A DNA stretch of 64,000 nucleotides from Rhizobium viscosum (GCF_014873945.1 NZ_JADBEC010000001.1:2869001-2933000); one strand, 5' to 3'; positions 7,635 through 17,908 are shown, counted from the first letter of the stretch. Translations and numbers: made by a program. The notes: generated by a model not told the origin, from the letters alone.

Positions 7635-8488
7635 GCGCGATCGTCCAGGCGCCATCAGGCGGTCCGTCCTTTCTGCGGCGTGTGCTGCGCTCGCCTTCGG
7701 CGGCGGCAGGCAGCGCGGTTGTGCTCGTCATCCTGGCGCTTACGCTGCTCGCGCCTTTGATTGCGCCCTATGATCCGAACCTGCAGGAGACGGCCAATCG
7801 CCTGATGCCGCCTGATGCCGCGCACTGGTTCGGCACTGACGGGTTCGGCCGGGATATCCTGTCGCGCATCATCTATGGTGCGCGGCCGACGCTGCTTCTG
7901 GTGCTTGTCGTCGTGCTCTTGATGGCGCCGCTCGGCATTCTTGTCGGCATCGTCTCGGGCTTTTTCGGTGGCATCACCGAGCGTGTGCTGATGCGGATCA
8001 CCGATATCGTCATGTCCTTTCCGCGGCTGCTGCTGGCCTTCGCCTTCGTTGCCATCATGGGGCCGGGATTGATCAACGGTGCGCTGGCGCTGGCGCTGAC
8101 AAGCTGGCCTGCCTATGCGCGTCAGGCGCGCGTCGAGACGGCAGCGCTCAGGCGCAGCGATTATCTGGCGGCCGCCGAAATGGTTGGTATTCGCGGGGTA
8201 CGATTGCTCTGGGGGCATATTTTGCCGCTGGTTCTGCCTTCGGCGATCATCCGCCTGGCGCTTGATCTCTCGGGCATCATTCTTGCCGCGGCCGGCCTCG
8301 GCTTCCTCGGTCTCGGTGTTCGTCCGCCGACGGCGGAATGGGGTTCGATGGTCTCGGAGGGCACGCAGGTGATCTTCGATCAATGGTGGGTGGCGGCCGT
8401 GCCGGGCTTTGCCATCCTGATCACCTCCTTCGCCTTCAACCTGCTGGCCGATGGTCTGCGCGATATTCTGGATCCGCGCCATGACTGA
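7631..8488 (+). CDS. Peptide-type ABC transporter permease (DppC type)
   Basis: A 285-residue permease starting in an ATGA overlap with the DppB-type gene. It shows the DppC N-terminal pattern: one helix (AGSAVVLVILALTLLAPLIAPY), then a periplasmic segment with HWFGTDGFGRDILSRIIYGAR (about 59-79). The core helices and EAA loop (RRSDYLAAAEMVGIRGVRLLWGHILP) follow. It ends RDILDPRHD, the conserved C-terminal tag of the family. It forms the channel together with the preceding gene product. Confidence 0.94.
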   Translation: MSAIVQAPSGGPSFLRRVLRSPSAAAGSAVVLVILALTLLAPLIAPYDPNLQETANRLMPPDAAHWFGTDGFGRDILSRIIYGARPTLLLVLVVVLLMAPLGILVGIVSGFFGGITERVLMRITDIVMSFPRLLLAFAFVAIMGPGLINGALALALTSWPAYARQARVETAALRRSDYLAAAEMVGIRGVRLLWGHILPLVLPSAIIRLALDLSGIILAAAGLGFLGLGVRPPTAEWGSMVSEGTQVIFDQWWVAAVPGFAILITSFAFNLLADGLRDILDPRHD

Positions 8489-9305
8489 GCCGCTGCTTTC
8501 CGCCGAGGATCTGTCGATCGCCTTTCCATCGGAGGCGGGGCCGGTGCGCGTCGTCGATGGTATGTCTTTCTCGGTCGGCCGCGAGGTTCTTGCATTGGTC
8601 GGCGAATCCGGCTCCGGCAAGTCGATGACCGGTCGGGCGATCATGGGGCTGCTACCGCGTCGGGCGGAGGTGCGAGCAAAGCGTCTTGCCTTCGATGGCC
8701 AGGAACTGACGACGCTGTCCGCATCCGGCTGGAACAGGCTGCGCGGCAGTGGCCTGGGACTGATCCTGCAGGATCCGAAATATTCGCTAAACCCTGCCCA
8801 TAAGGTTGGCCGACAGGTGGAAGAAGCATTGCTTTTACACACCAAGCTTTCTGCTGCCGAACGGCGCGAGCAGGCGCTCGATATGCTGGAGAAGGTCGGC
8901 CTGCCCGATCCGCAGCGCGTCTATTCGAGTTATCCTGCTGCCCTCTCGGGCGGCATGGGCCAACGCGTGATGATCGCGGCCATGCTGATCAACCGACCGA
9001 AGCTGCTGATCGCAGACGAGCCGACTTCGGCGCTGGATCGCGGATTGCGGGACCAGATCCTGACGTTGCTGCGATCGCTTACGGAAGAACTCGGCATGGG
9101 GCTGCTTCTCATCAGCCACGATCTGCAGCAGGTCTCGCGTTATGCCAACCGCGTCATGGTCATGCGCCAAGGCAAGATCGAAGAGCAGATGGCGTCGGCC
9201 GATCTTGCCAATGCCAGATCGGATTACACGCGGGCGCTCTGGGCAGCACGGCCTTCGGCGGCGACTTATGGGACACGGTTGCCGGTTTATGGAGGCGAGG
9301 CATGA
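8481..9305 (+). CDS. Peptide-type ABC transporter ATP-binding protein (DppD type)
   Basis: A 274-residue ATPase. The start ATG at 8481 overlaps the end of the permease gene by 8 bases and gives the expected N-terminus MTEPLLSAEDLSIAF. Walker A is GESGSGKSM (the usual last T is M), the signature LSGGMGQRVMIAAML, and Walker B LLIADEPTSALD, then SHD with the switch His. An upstream in-frame ATG at 8451 would extend into the permease gene and is not favoured. It pairs with the next ATPase gene (overlap at 9302). Confidence 0.93.
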   Translation: MTEPLLSAEDLSIAFPSEAGPVRVVDGMSFSVGREVLALVGESGSGKSMTGRAIMGLLPRRAEVRAKRLAFDGQELTTLSASGWNRLRGSGLGLILQDPKYSLNPAHKVGRQVEEALLLHTKLSAAERREQALDMLEKVGLPDPQRVYSSYPAALSGGMGQRVMIAAMLINRPKLLIADEPTSALDRGLRDQILTLLRSLTEELGMGLLLISHDLQQVSRYANRVMVMRQGKIEEQMASADLANARSDYTRALWAARPSAATYGTRLPVYGGEA

Positions 9306-10030
9306 GTGCGCTCTCCGTTTCGGATCTTTCCGTGACCTTCCAGGGCAGCGGCAAGGGTTTTACCGCCGTGCGCGGTGTCAGCTTCAAGGTCGCGGCGGGC
9401 GAGACATTCGGACTGATCGGCCCTTCCGGCTGCGGCAAGACGACGGTGCTGCGTGCCGTTGCCGGGCTCAACACCCATTGGCAAGGCTCCATCACCGTCT
9501 TCGACGAGGCGCTGCAGCCGGGGCATAAAATCACCGGCGCGTTGCGATCCAATATCCAGATGGTGTTCCAGGATCCCTATTCCTCGCTGCATCCGCGCCA
9601 CCGCATCTCCCGCATTCTCGGTGAGCCGTTGGCGTTGCGGGGCATGCGCAATGTCGAGGACGAGGTGAGTATTGCGCTCGATCAGGTCGGCTTGCCGGCT
9701 ACTGCGGCCGTGCGTTATCCGCACCAGCTTTCCGGCGGGCAGCGGCAACGCGTGGCGATTGCCCGTGCGCTGCTTCTGAAGCCAAAGCTGCTGCTACTCG
9801 ACGAGCCCACTTCGGCGCTCGATGTCTCGGTGCAGGCCGAAATCCTGAACCTGCTGAACGACCTCAAGGCCTCGCATGGGATGACCTTCGTGCTTGTCAG
9901 CCACGATCCTGGCGTCGTCGCGCATATGTGCGACCGGGCTGTGCTGATGCGGGCCGGTCGCGTCGAAACCGAACTCGACCGCGCCGCGCTTTCGCAAGGC
10001 GGCTGGGTCGAGCAGCTTGCCGTTCGCTAG
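9302..10030 (+). CDS. Peptide-type ABC transporter ATP-binding protein (DppF type)
   Basis: A 242-residue ATPase beginning in an ATGA overlap with the DppD-type gene. Walker A is GPSGCGKTT, the Q-loop MVFQDPYSSLHPRHR is typical of the Dpp/Opp branch, the signature is LSGGQRQRVAIARAL and Walker B LLLLDEPTSALDVS. It is shorter than many DppF proteins because the C-terminal Cys/peptide extension is missing. Its TAG at 10028-10030 directly abuts the TGA of the convergent GH42 gene, leaving no intergenic base. Confidence 0.94.
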   Translation: MSALSVSDLSVTFQGSGKGFTAVRGVSFKVAAGETFGLIGPSGCGKTTVLRAVAGLNTHWQGSITVFDEALQPGHKITGALRSNIQMVFQDPYSSLHPRHRISRILGEPLALRGMRNVEDEVSIALDQVGLPATAAVRYPHQLSGGQRQRVAIARALLLKPKLLLLDEPTSALDVSVQAEILNLLNDLKASHGMTFVLVSHDPGVVAHMCDRAVLMRAGRVETELDRAALSQGGWVEQLAVR

Positions 10031-12133
10031 TCAGGCGATTGGCAGGATCAGCACGTCGCGAGCTGGCACTTCGATGCGGCTGGCATCGTAGGCATGGTTC
10101 ACCGGCCAGGCGAGTCTGCCGCCTGACAGCTTCCTATCGGCGAGCGTGACCGTCGTCGTCTGCGCCTTGCGTGTCGGGTTGACCAACCAGAGGAAGCTTC
10201 CGTTTTCGCCCTTGTGGATGCGGGCGAAGAGCGCGTCGTTGGACAGGCTCGCGTGGCGCGTCCTGCCGCTCCATTTCACCAGTTCGGCGAAGAAGGCGGC
10301 ATTCGCCTTGCCGTCGGTGCGGTAGAAGGCGACAGAGGGGTTGGTGCCGATTAGCAGGGTGCGGCCCTTGCCAAAGCGGTTTTCGACGACGGCGAGACGC
10401 CCGCCGTCAAACGTGCCGCGGCCGGTGCCGCCGGTCAGGCGATAGGACTGTAGGAGGCCACCGCCATCGACGGCCATGTCGTCGAACTTGAAGTGGATGC
10501 GGTCGCCGATATCCGGCATGAATTCCACTTCTTCCTCGCGTGCACCGAAGACCTCATCGAGCCCCATATTCGGCTGCGCCTGGCCGACATGGCCGCGGTC
10601 GCCGAAATAGCCGGGGCAAGCTTCCGCAATCAGCGTGCCGCCCTTTTTCACCCAGGCCTTCAGACGCGACGCCTGCGCGGCAGTAAACATGATCGGGTAG
10701 GGGAAATAGAGGAAGTCGTAGGCGTCAATATCCTCGATATGCACCCAATCCGGCTGCAGGCCCTGTGCGAGGAAGGCACGGTAGGCGCCCCACATGGCTT
10801 CCGGATAAGGCTTTTCCTTGCGATCGTAGTTCAGCAGGTAATCCCATTCCTGTGTTTCCGGGACAACCAGAATGCCGACCTCGCCACGAACAGGCTTTGC
10901 GTCCCAGAGCGTCTTTTGCGCTGGATCATTCGCCCATTTCGCCATGGCGCTCTGCATGTCGGAGCGTGGCGTGCGGCTGCCATCCATGCCATAGGCGCCG
11001 AAGGCGCCGAAGAGCGGGCCGTCGAGCAGCGGGCGCCAGCGCAGATTGAGGACGCCGCGCGCCCCGCCGGCAAAGGAGGTCATGCTCCAGATGCGGATGT
11101 CCTCGGGTTCAGCGACACGGCCATCTTCCTTGTCGCGGCTGATTACCTGCGGCTGCAGCCAGAGCGGGCCGCCCTGGCGCTCCGCATGCCAGAAGGGTTT
11201 GCCGCGGGCGGCGGCGCGGTTGATATCGACACCGTACCAGGTCTTCCACGGCTCCGTGCCCTTGCGGGCCTGGATCCAGGTGAAGCCGTAGATTTCCACC
11301 TTGGAGGCGGCGAGCCAGTCGTCGCAGCCATTGGCCGCCATATTGGGGATCGCGCCGGAAATGCCGTGGGCGGCGATGACGTTCTTCTGATCGACGGCGC
11401 GGATGGTGTCGATGCGCCACTGCATCTGGTCGTAGAAGTTGTCGCGCTTGAACTGCAGCCAGTCGATGCATTCAGGGTAAGGCGCCATATGGACCGGCGG
11501 CTCGACATCGTCCCATTCGGCATAGCTGTAGCGGTGCCAGGCCTTGGCGAGCACTTTCAGGCTGCCGTATTTCTTTTCCAGCCATTTGCGGAAGGCGGCC
11601 TTGGCATAGCTGCTGTAATCGACGTCGGCGGAATAGTTGACCTCGTTCCAGACGTCATAGCCGTAGATCGCCGGATGATCCTTGTAGCGGGTGGCAAGTG
11701 CGGTCAGGAATTTACCGGCGGCTTCCTTCACTTCCGGGCAGTTCAGCGTCAGTGCGCCAGCGCCGCCACCATTGTTGGAAAAGCCGCCCGTTGCGGCCGA
11801 GACGCCCATGTAGGAGCCGAGCTTGGTGCCGTCGGCATTGACCTGCAGCGCATCGGCATATTTGCGCACCGCCCAGTCCGGTACGGCATGGATGAGTTCG
11901 GCGATGACCGTCTTGATGCCGTTCTTGGCGGCGAGATCGAGCTGTCGGTCATATTCCTCCCAGTCGTAGACACCGGGGGCCACTTCGATCGCGCTCCACA
12001 TGAACCAGTGGCGGAAGATGTTGAGGCCGTCTTCGCCGGCGGTCGTGTAGTCACGCTCCCAATCGTCGCGCGGCGGATTGGACTTGCGGAAATAGACGGC
12101 GCCGAACGGGAATTGGATATCGTTTCTGAGCAT
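10031..12133 (-). CDS. Glycoside hydrolase family 42-type beta-galactosidase
   Basis: A 700-residue three-domain enzyme. The N-terminal (beta/alpha)8 barrel starts with the GH42 hallmark [19 protein letters not shown]. The acid/base Glu lies in YDVWNEVN (Glu164) and the nucleophile Glu in [11 protein letters not shown] (Glu318). Residues about 390-610 match the trimerisation domain ([37 protein letters not shown]). A small beta domain closes the protein. No signal peptide is seen, so hydrolysis of terminal beta-galactosides is expected in the cytoplasm. It is the last gene of the sugar-type operon running down from 22,050. Confidence 0.9.
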   Translation of the reverse strand: MLRNDIQFPFGAVYFRKSNPPRDDWERDYTTAGEDGLNIFRHWFMWSAIEVAPGVYDWEEYDRQLDLAAKNGIKTVIAELIHAVPDWAVRKYADALQVNADGTKLGSYMGVSAATGGFSNNGGGAGALTLNCPEVKEAAGKFLTALATRYKDHPAIYGYDVWNEVNYSADVDYSSYAKAAFRKWLEKKYGSLKVLAKAWHRYSYAEWDDVEPPVHMAPYPECIDWLQFKRDNFYDQMQWRIDTIRAVDQKNVIAAHGISGAIPNMAANGCDDWLAASKVEIYGFTWIQARKGTEPWKTWYGVDINRAAARGKPFWHAERQGGPLWLQPQVISRDKEDGRVAEPEDIRIWSMTSFAGGARGVLNLRWRPLLDGPLFGAFGAYGMDGSRTPRSDMQSAMAKWANDPAQKTLWDAKPVRGEVGILVVPETQEWDYLLNYDRKEKPYPEAMWGAYRAFLAQGLQPDWVHIEDIDAYDFLYFPYPIMFTAAQASRLKAWVKKGGTLIAEACPGYFGDRGHVGQAQPNMGLDEVFGAREEEVEFMPDIGDRIHFKFDDMAVDGGGLLQSYRLTGGTGRGTFDGGRLAVVENRFGKGRTLLIGTNPSVAFYRTDGKANAAFFAELVKWSGRTRHASLSNDALFARIHKGENGSFLWLVNPTRKAQTTTVTLADRKLSGGRLAWPVNHAYDASRIEVPARDVLILPIA

Positions 12134-12157
12134 TGTCCTGTCCTTCTCTGTCGATGT

Positions 12158-12180
12158 CCGGACATGGCTTCGCCGTCCGG
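12158..12180 (-). promoter_or_regulatory. Bulged hairpin between the reductase and GH42 genes
   Basis: CCGGAC and GTCCGG flank an inner GGC/GCC stem with a TTC loop and a two-base bulge. It lies in the 107-bp gap between the reductase-like gene and the GH42 gene on the minus strand. There is no U-run, so RNA processing or stability is more likely than termination. Confidence 0.4.
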
Positions 12181-12240
12181 AGAAGGGCTCCGGCAGGAGG
12201 CAATCGAAGATGTCGTCCGGGTGTTCTAGGTGGTCCTGAT

Positions 12241-13116
12241 CTAGCGCGGCCCTCCGGCGAGGAGCTCGAGCGTGCGAATAAGGGCGGAATGGTCGCGTTC
12301 ACCGTCGCCATTGGCAACAGCGGCATTCATGAGCTGCTGGGTCGCGGCCGTGTTCGGCAGCGAGAGATCGAGCGCGCGCGCGGCATCGACGGCAAGCGTC
12401 ATGTCCTTACGGTGCAGGCGGATGCGGAAGCCGGGGTCGAAGGTTTCCTTGACCATGCGTTCGCCATGGACTTCCAGAATGCGCGAGGCCGCAAAGCCGC
12501 CCATCAGGGCGGCACGCACCTTGGCCGGATCGGCGCCGGCGCGTTTGGCAAAGAGCAGTGCTTCGGAGACGGCTTCAATGGTCAGCCCGACGATGATCTG
12601 GTTTGCGACCTTGGCCGTCTGGCCGTCGCCGACACCGCCGACCAGCGTGATGTTCTTGCCCATCTTCTCGAAGAGCGGCCTGGCGCGCTCGAAGGCCGCT
12701 TCCTTGCCGCCGATCATGATCGTCAGCGAGGCGGCCTTGGCGCCGACCTCGCCGCCGGAAACAGGTGCATCGAGATAGTCGCAGCCGAGCGCTTCGATCC
12801 GCTTGGCAAAACCCTTTGTGGCGACGGGGGAAATCGAGCTCATGTCGATGACCAGCTTGCCGGCGGACAGGCCCGAGGCCACGCCGTCTTCGCCGAAGAG
12901 AACGGCTTCGACGTCAGGCGTATCCGGCAGCATCAGGATGATGATGTCGGAGGCTTGCGCGACAGCCTTGGCGCTATGAGCAGCCTTGCCGCCCTTGGTG
13001 ACGAGGTGCTGGGAGGCTTCCTTCACGCGGCTCAGATGCAGGGTATGGCCTGCATCGATCAGGTGTTCCGCCATCGGGCGACCCATGACGCCCAGTCCGA
13101 TAAAACCGATATTCAT
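12241..13116 (-). CDS. 2-hydroxy-3-oxopropionate (tartronate semialdehyde) reductase-like dehydrogenase
   Basis: A 291-residue 3-hydroxyisobutyrate-dehydrogenase family protein. The Rossmann motif GFIGLGVMGRPMAEHL is at the N-terminus, DAPVSGGEVGA (about 128-138) is the substrate loop, and the catalytic Lys is in AKVANQIIVG (about 170). The close match to GarR/GlxR around DAPVSGGE supports tartronate semialdehyde to D-glycerate reduction. Other beta-hydroxyacid substrates are possible. It lies 7 bp after the hydroxypyruvate-isomerase-like gene, the pair found in glyoxylate/hydroxypyruvate routes. Confidence 0.82.
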   Translation of the reverse strand: MNIGFIGLGVMGRPMAEHLIDAGHTLHLSRVKEASQHLVTKGGKAAHSAKAVAQASDIIILMLPDTPDVEAVLFGEDGVASGLSAGKLVIDMSSISPVATKGFAKRIEALGCDYLDAPVSGGEVGAKAASLTIMIGGKEAAFERARPLFEKMGKNITLVGGVGDGQTAKVANQIIVGLTIEAVSEALLFAKRAGADPAKVRAALMGGFAASRILEVHGERMVKETFDPGFRIRLHRKDMTLAVDAARALDLSLPNTAATQQLMNAAVANGDGERDHSALIRTLELLAGGPR

Positions 13117-13123
13117 GTCACGC

Positions 13124-13903
13124 TCACTTCCGGTAGGGTTTCATCCAGCCGAGGCCTTCGCTGGTGCCGGCCTTCGGCTTGTATTCGCAGCCGACCCAGC
13201 CGTCGTAGCCGAGGCGGTCGAGTTCGGAGAGGATGAAGCCGTAGTTGATCTCGCCCGTGCCGGGCTCGTTGCGGCCGGGATTGTCGGCGATCTGCACATG
13301 GGCGATCCTGTCCTTCAGCCTTGTGAAGGTCGGGATCAGGTCGCCCTGCATGATCTGCATGTGGTAGAAATCATACTGGATGTAGAGATTGTCGGAGCCG
13401 ACCTTTTCGAGGATGCGCTCGGCGTGGTCGGTGTTCGACAGGAAGAAGCCGGGAATATCGCGCAGATTGATCGGCTCGATCAGCAGCTTCACGCCGGCGT
13501 CGGCCGCGCGCTCGGCGGCATATTTCAGGTTTTCGACCAGCACCTTTTCCAGCGTTGCGAGATCGGCTCCCTTCGGCACGAGGCCGGAGATGACGTTGAC
13601 TTGCGGGCAGGCGAGCGCCTTGGCGTAATCGAGCGCCAGCGAGATGCCGCTCCGGAACTCCTCGATGCGATCCGGCAGGCAGGCGATACCGCGCTCGCCG
13701 CCGGCCCAATCTCCCGAGGGCACGTTGAAGAGCGCCTGCTTCAGGCCGTTTGCCTGGAGAGCATCGGCGACCTTTTCCTTCGGTTCGGCATAGGGGCCAA
13801 GATATTCGAGCGCGCCGAAGCCGTCCTTCGCGGCAGCGGCGAAGCGGTCCAGAAAGGCAAGATCCTGATAGAGGAAAGAAAGATTGGCGGAAAATTTCGG
13901 CAC
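13124..13903 (-). CDS. hyi: Hydroxypyruvate isomerase-like TIM-barrel protein
   Basis: A 259-residue protein of the Hyi/AP-endonuclease-2 TIM-barrel family. The N-terminus PKFSANLSFLYQDLAFLDRF matches Hyi proteins (RFSANLS...). Further matches are LIEPINLRDIPGFFL (metal-binding Glu), YDFYHMQIMQGDL and HVQIADNPGRNEPGTGEINY. The preferred start is GTG at 13903 with GAGG eight bases upstream. ATG at 13921 would add six residues and overlap the upstream stop. It is expected to interconvert hydroxypyruvate and tartronate semialdehyde, feeding the next gene's reductase. Confidence 0.82.
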   Translation of the reverse strand: MPKFSANLSFLYQDLAFLDRFAAAAKDGFGALEYLGPYAEPKEKVADALQANGLKQALFNVPSGDWAGGERGIACLPDRIEEFRSGISLALDYAKALACPQVNVISGLVPKGADLATLEKVLVENLKYAAERAADAGVKLLIEPINLRDIPGFFLSNTDHAERILEKVGSDNLYIQYDFYHMQIMQGDLIPTFTRLKDRIAHVQIADNPGRNEPGTGEINYGFILSELDRLGYDGWVGCEYKPKAGTSEGLGWMKPYRK

Positions 13904-13913
13904 TGGAACATCC

Positions 13914-15626
13914 TCAGGCATTGGCGGGAGCGATGAAACGATGCCGGTGCAGCATGCGCTTGTCGCGGGGATCGGGATTGGGAACGGCGGAAATGAGGCT
14001 CTTCGTATAGGCTTCCTGTGGCGCGGTGCAGATCTGCTCGGCCTCGCCAAGTTCGACGATCTTGCCTCGATGCATGACGGCGACGCGGTCACAGAAGTAG
14101 CGTACCACGGAAATATCGTGGGAGATGAAGATGAAGCTCAGGTTCAGCCGCTGGCGGATATCGAGCAGCAGATCAAGGATCTGGCTGCGGATGGATACGT
14201 CGAGCGCCGAGGTTGCCTCATCGGCGATGATGATGCGTGGGTCCAGCGCAAGCGCACGGGCAATCCCGATGCGCTGACGCTGGCCGCCTGAGAAGGCGTG
14301 CGGATAGCGCTCCATTCCCATCGGATCGAGGCCGACGAGGCGCATCAGTTCGGCGACGCGATCTTCAAGCGCCTTGCCCTTGGCAAGGCCGTTGACGATG
14401 AGCGGATCGCCAATCACTTCCTTGACGGTCATGCGCGGGTTCAATGAGGCGAAGGGATCCTGGAAGACGAGGCGGACTTCGCGATGGAAGTTGCGAAGTT
14501 CTTTCTTGCCGAGCTTGGTGACATCGGTCTCACCGCCATCCCTGCCTCGATAGAGGACGCTGCCGGTCGTCGGCTCGACGGTGCGCAGGATCAGACGGCC
14601 AAGCGTCGTCTTGCCGGAACCGCTTTCGCCGACGATGCCGAGGTTTTCACCGGGATAGAGGTCAAAATTGGCGTCATCTACGGCGCGCAGCGTATTGGCA
14701 TTGCCATGCCAGCCGAAGGTCTTGCTGAGATTGCGAATCGAGAGGATCGGCTGCGGTGCTTGCGAAGATAGCGCGATGGCCGCCGGCAATCTGCCTTCGA
14801 CGTGATGTGTGAGCTTCACCGTCGAAGCCAGCAACTGGCGCGTATAGGGATGGGTCGCGGCATGATAGATCGCATCGACGGGACCCCGCTCGACGATATG
14901 GCCAAAGCGCATGACGGCGACCTCATCAGCCACTTCCGCGACGACGCCCATGTCATGGGTGATGAGCAGCATCGCCATGCCGCGATCGACCTGCAAGCGC
15001 TTGATGAGGTCGAGGATTTCAGCCTGTGTCGTCACGTCGAGAGCGGTCGTCGGCTCGTCGGCGATCAGGATATCCGGATTGCCTGATAGTGCCATGGCAA
15101 TCATGGCGCGCTGGCGCATGCCACCCGAAAATTCGAACGTGTAGCGGTCGGCCATCTTGTCGGGATTGGGGATTTCCACCTGACGCAGCAATTCGACCAT
15201 GCGGGCGCGCGCCGCCTTCTTGTCGAGATTGCTGTGCAGGCGGATCGCCTCGATGATCTGCGAGCCGATGGTGTGGACCGGCGAGAGCGAACTCATCGGC
15301 TCCTGGAAGATCAGGCCGATGCGCCGGCCGCGGATCTCGCGCATGGCGCGGCTGCCGGGTTCGAGCGTAGCAATATCGGTGATCTCGCTGCCGTTGCGCA
15401 GCAGGATGCGGCCGCCGACGATGGTGCCGGGCTTGTCGACGATCTGCAGCAGCGAGCGGGCCGTCACGCTCTTGCCGGAGCCGCTTTCACCGACGAGGCA
15501 GAGCGTCTGGCCGCGCTTGAGCTGGAAGCTCACATTCTCTACGGCATGCAGGATATGCGTGCGCAGCCGGAAATCGATCGAGAGGTTTTCAACCGAGAGA
15601 ACGACGTCATCAGGAAGATCGGTCAT
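13914..15626 (-). CDS. Fused double ATP-binding protein of a peptide-type ABC importer (DppD-DppF fusion)
   Basis: A 570-residue protein with two complete ABC cassettes. The first (about 1-265) has [24 protein letters not shown] and [11 protein letters not shown]. The second (about 300-570) has [24 protein letters not shown] and [11 protein letters not shown]; the last Walker B has DEATS. Such fusions occur in oligopeptide, glutathione and some oligosaccharide importers. The start ATG at 15626 has a strong GAGGAGGA ribosome site; upstream in-frame ATGs would overlap the permease gene. It powers the permeases encoded just upstream and the binding protein at 20,125. Confidence 0.93.
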   Translation of the reverse strand: MTDLPDDVVLSVENLSIDFRLRTHILHAVENVSFQLKRGQTLCLVGESGSGKSVTARSLLQIVDKPGTIVGGRILLRNGSEITDIATLEPGSRAMREIRGRRIGLIFQEPMSSLSPVHTIGSQIIEAIRLHSNLDKKAARARMVELLRQVEIPNPDKMADRYTFEFSGGMRQRAMIAMALSGNPDILIADEPTTALDVTTQAEILDLIKRLQVDRGMAMLLITHDMGVVAEVADEVAVMRFGHIVERGPVDAIYHAATHPYTRQLLASTVKLTHHVEGRLPAAIALSSQAPQPILSIRNLSKTFGWHGNANTLRAVDDANFDLYPGENLGIVGESGSGKTTLGRLILRTVEPTTGSVLYRGRDGGETDVTKLGKKELRNFHREVRLVFQDPFASLNPRMTVKEVIGDPLIVNGLAKGKALEDRVAELMRLVGLDPMGMERYPHAFSGGQRQRIGIARALALDPRIIIADEATSALDVSIRSQILDLLLDIRQRLNLSFIFISHDISVVRYFCDRVAVMHRGKIVELGEAEQICTAPQEAYTKSLISAVPNPDPRDKRMLHRHRFIAPANA

Positions 15627-15636
15627 GGCTTCCTCC

Positions 15637-16824
15637 TCAATTGTCATAGGGATCGGCTGCATCGCGCAGACCGTCACCGAAGAAGTTGAAGGACAGGACG
15701 GCGATGACGACTGCCAGAGACGGCCAGATCAGCAGCCAGGGTGCGGTTGCGACCGTGCGGATATTCTGGGCGTCCTGCAGCAGCACGCCCCAGCTGACGA
15801 CCGGTGGCTTGAGGCCGATGCCGAGGAAGGAGAGCGAGGTTTCGGCGACGATCATCGTCGGCACTGCAAGGGTGACGACGGCGAGGATATGGCTCGTCAG
15901 CGAGGGCAGGATATGCCGGAAGATCAGCCGCGCCTCGCTCGACCCATCGAGCTTTGCGGCGGTGACGAAATCCTCGCTGCGTAGCGCCAGGAAACGACCG
16001 CGCACCTCACGGGCAAGGCTGGTCCAGCCGAGCAGCGAGACGATGATGGTGATGACGAAATAGACGATCACCGGCGACCATGTGAGCGGGATCGCCGCTG
16101 CAAGGCCGAGCCAGAGCGGGATGGTCGGCATGGCGCTGACCACTTCGATGACACGCTGGATGAGTGTGTCGACCCAACCACCGTAGAAGCCGGAGATGGA
16201 GCCGAGGACGACCCCAAGCACCAGTGACATGGCGACGCCGACGAGGCCGATCGACATGGAAATGCGGGTGCCGTAGATCAGCCGCGTAAGCACATCACGG
16301 CCGAGGCGGTCGGCGCCGAGCAGGTACATGGGATCATTGGGATTGATCGGGCCGAAGAAATGCGTGGTCATCGGGATCAGGCCCCAGAGATAATAGGCCG
16401 GACCTTTGACGAAGAAGCCGACCGGCACGACCTTTGTGTTGTCGACGACGAAGGTACGCCTCAGCGCCACCTTGTCGATCTCCACCTTGTAGCCCTTCAC
16501 ATGGAAGTTGAATTCGGAGCTGCCATCCGGCTTGGTGACGAAGAAGCTGAGGCCCTGCGGTGGCGCATAGGTATATTGCGGCTTCGAGGTTGCGGGCAGG
16601 GAAGGCGCCAGGAATTCGGCGAAGAGGCCGATGAGATAGAGGAGGAGGATGATCACGCCGGCGACCATCGCCACCTTCTGGCGGATGAGCTTGCCGGCAA
16701 TCAGCCGCCACGGGCCGATGGCGGCCGTCGAGACGGTCTTGCCCTGTTTCAGCGGGCTGATCGAGGGGCCGTCGGCGACCACGTTCAGGGGACCGGTATG
16801 GGTTCCGAATGTTTCGTGCGTCAT
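15637..16824 (-). CDS. Peptide-type ABC transporter permease (DppC type) with long N-terminal periplasmic insertion
   Basis: A 395-residue permease starting at ATG 16824 behind GAGGAGG. After a cytoplasmic lead and the first helix (MVAGVIILLLYLIGLFAEFLAP), a periplasmic segment of about 100 residues precedes the DppC motif LLGADRLGRDVLTRLIYGTR. This is longer than standard DppC and resembles permeases of oligosaccharide-type importers. The EAA loop is SEDFVTAAKLDGSSEARLIFRHILP and the end is GLRDAADPYDN. The stop lies 10 bp before the double-ATPase start. Confidence 0.93.
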   Translation of the reverse strand: MTHETFGTHTGPLNVVADGPSISPLKQGKTVSTAAIGPWRLIAGKLIRQKVAMVAGVIILLLYLIGLFAEFLAPSLPATSKPQYTYAPPQGLSFFVTKPDGSSEFNFHVKGYKVEIDKVALRRTFVVDNTKVVPVGFFVKGPAYYLWGLIPMTTHFFGPINPNDPMYLLGADRLGRDVLTRLIYGTRISMSIGLVGVAMSLVLGVVLGSISGFYGGWVDTLIQRVIEVVSAMPTIPLWLGLAAAIPLTWSPVIVYFVITIIVSLLGWTSLAREVRGRFLALRSEDFVTAAKLDGSSEARLIFRHILPSLTSHILAVVTLAVPTMIVAETSLSFLGIGLKPPVVSWGVLLQDAQNIRTVATAPWLLIWPSLAVVIAVLSFNFFGDGLRDAADPYDN

Positions 16825-16834
16825 CGGCGCCTCC

Positions 16835-17821
16835 TCAGTTGAACCGGATGCGCGGATCGAGCAGCGCAAGCAGCAGGTCCGAAAGGAGCATGCCGACGAG
16901 GGTCAGCGCCGAGAGCAGAAGGATGAAGCTGCCGGCGAGATACATGTCCTGCGAGACCAGCGCGCGGAAGAGCAGGGGACCGGCGGTCGGCAGGTTCAGC
17001 ACGATCGCGGTGATCGTGACACCCGAGACGAGATGCGGCAGCACCCAGCCGATTGCCGAGACGAAGGGGTTCAGCGCAATGCGCACCGGATATTTCATGA
17101 TCACCTTGTATTCCGGCAGGCCTTTGGCGCGGGCGGTGATGACATAGGGCTTGTGCAATTCGTCCGTCAGGTTGGCGCGCAGGATGCGGATCAGAGCGGC
17201 CGTGCCCGAAGCGCCGATGATGATGATCGGGATCCAGAGATGGGCGAGGAAGTCGCCGACCTTGGCGAGGCTCCAGGGCGCTTCGGCAAATTCGGGAGAG
17301 TTGAGGCCGCCGACGCTTTGGCCGAGGTAGCGGTAGGCGATGTACATCAGCGTCAACGCCAGAATGAAGTTCGGCACGGCAAGGCCGATGAAGCCGAAGA
17401 AGGTGAAGACATGATCGCCGACCGAATGGCGGCGCACGGCCGAATAGATGCCTATCGGCAAGGCAACGATCCAGACGAAGAGAAGGCTCAAGAGCGAGAT
17501 CACCAGCGTCGATCCCATGCGCGCCCAGATGAGGCCGGAGACGGGCTGGTTCCACTCGAACGACCAGCCGAAATCGCCACGGCTGACGATGCCCCACATC
17601 CATTTCAAATACTGGATGTAGAAGGGATCATCGAAACCGTAGATCTCTTTCAGCCGCTCGATCTGCGCGGGATCGACGGCCTGGCCGCTGTCGCTCATCG
17701 TCGCGATCATCGAGGTCAGATAGTCACCTGGCGGCAACTGGATGATCAGGAACGAGATCAGCGACATGCCGATCAACGTCGGGATCATGTAAAGCACGCG
17801 CTTGAAGATGTAGCCAAGCAT
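16835..17821 (-). CDS. Peptide-type ABC transporter permease (DppB type)
   Basis: A 328-residue membrane protein beginning MLGYIFKRVLYMIPTLIGMSLISF, the standard DppB start. It continues with AVPNFILALTLMYIAYRYLG, the EAA loop KPYVITARAKGLPEYKVIMKYPV and a C-terminal helix ending in LALLDPRIRFN. It is spaced 10 bp from the following permease. In the 107 bp before its start there is an 11-bp hairpin separating it from the upstream GHL6-like gene. Confidence 0.93.
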   Translation of the reverse strand: MLGYIFKRVLYMIPTLIGMSLISFLIIQLPPGDYLTSMIATMSDSGQAVDPAQIERLKEIYGFDDPFYIQYLKWMWGIVSRGDFGWSFEWNQPVSGLIWARMGSTLVISLLSLLFVWIVALPIGIYSAVRRHSVGDHVFTFFGFIGLAVPNFILALTLMYIAYRYLGQSVGGLNSPEFAEAPWSLAKVGDFLAHLWIPIIIIGASGTAALIRILRANLTDELHKPYVITARAKGLPEYKVIMKYPVRIALNPFVSAIGWVLPHLVSGVTITAIVLNLPTAGPLLFRALVSQDMYLAGSFILLLSALTLVGMLLSDLLLALLDPRIRFN

Positions 17822-17880
17822 CGGAATGTTTCTCCTCCCGTTGAGAGCACCGGGTCAGGCGCTTCCTTCGGATCTCCATC

Positions 17881-17908
17881 CGCTTTCGGCCCCTCCAGGC
17901 CGAAAGCG
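17881..17908 (-). promoter_or_regulatory. Intra-operon hairpin between the GHL6-like and permease genes
   Basis: Arms CGCTTTCGGCC (17881-17891) and GGCCGAAAGCG (17898-17908) are perfect 11-bp complements with a six-base loop. No U-run follows on the minus strand, so it looks like an RNA-stability or processing element inside the operon. Confidence 0.6.

Noticed and set aside
10493-12229. 578-codon plus-strand frame opposite the GH42 gene
   Set aside because: Antisense shadow of a gene with intact catalytic motifs; no ribosome site or recognisable domain.
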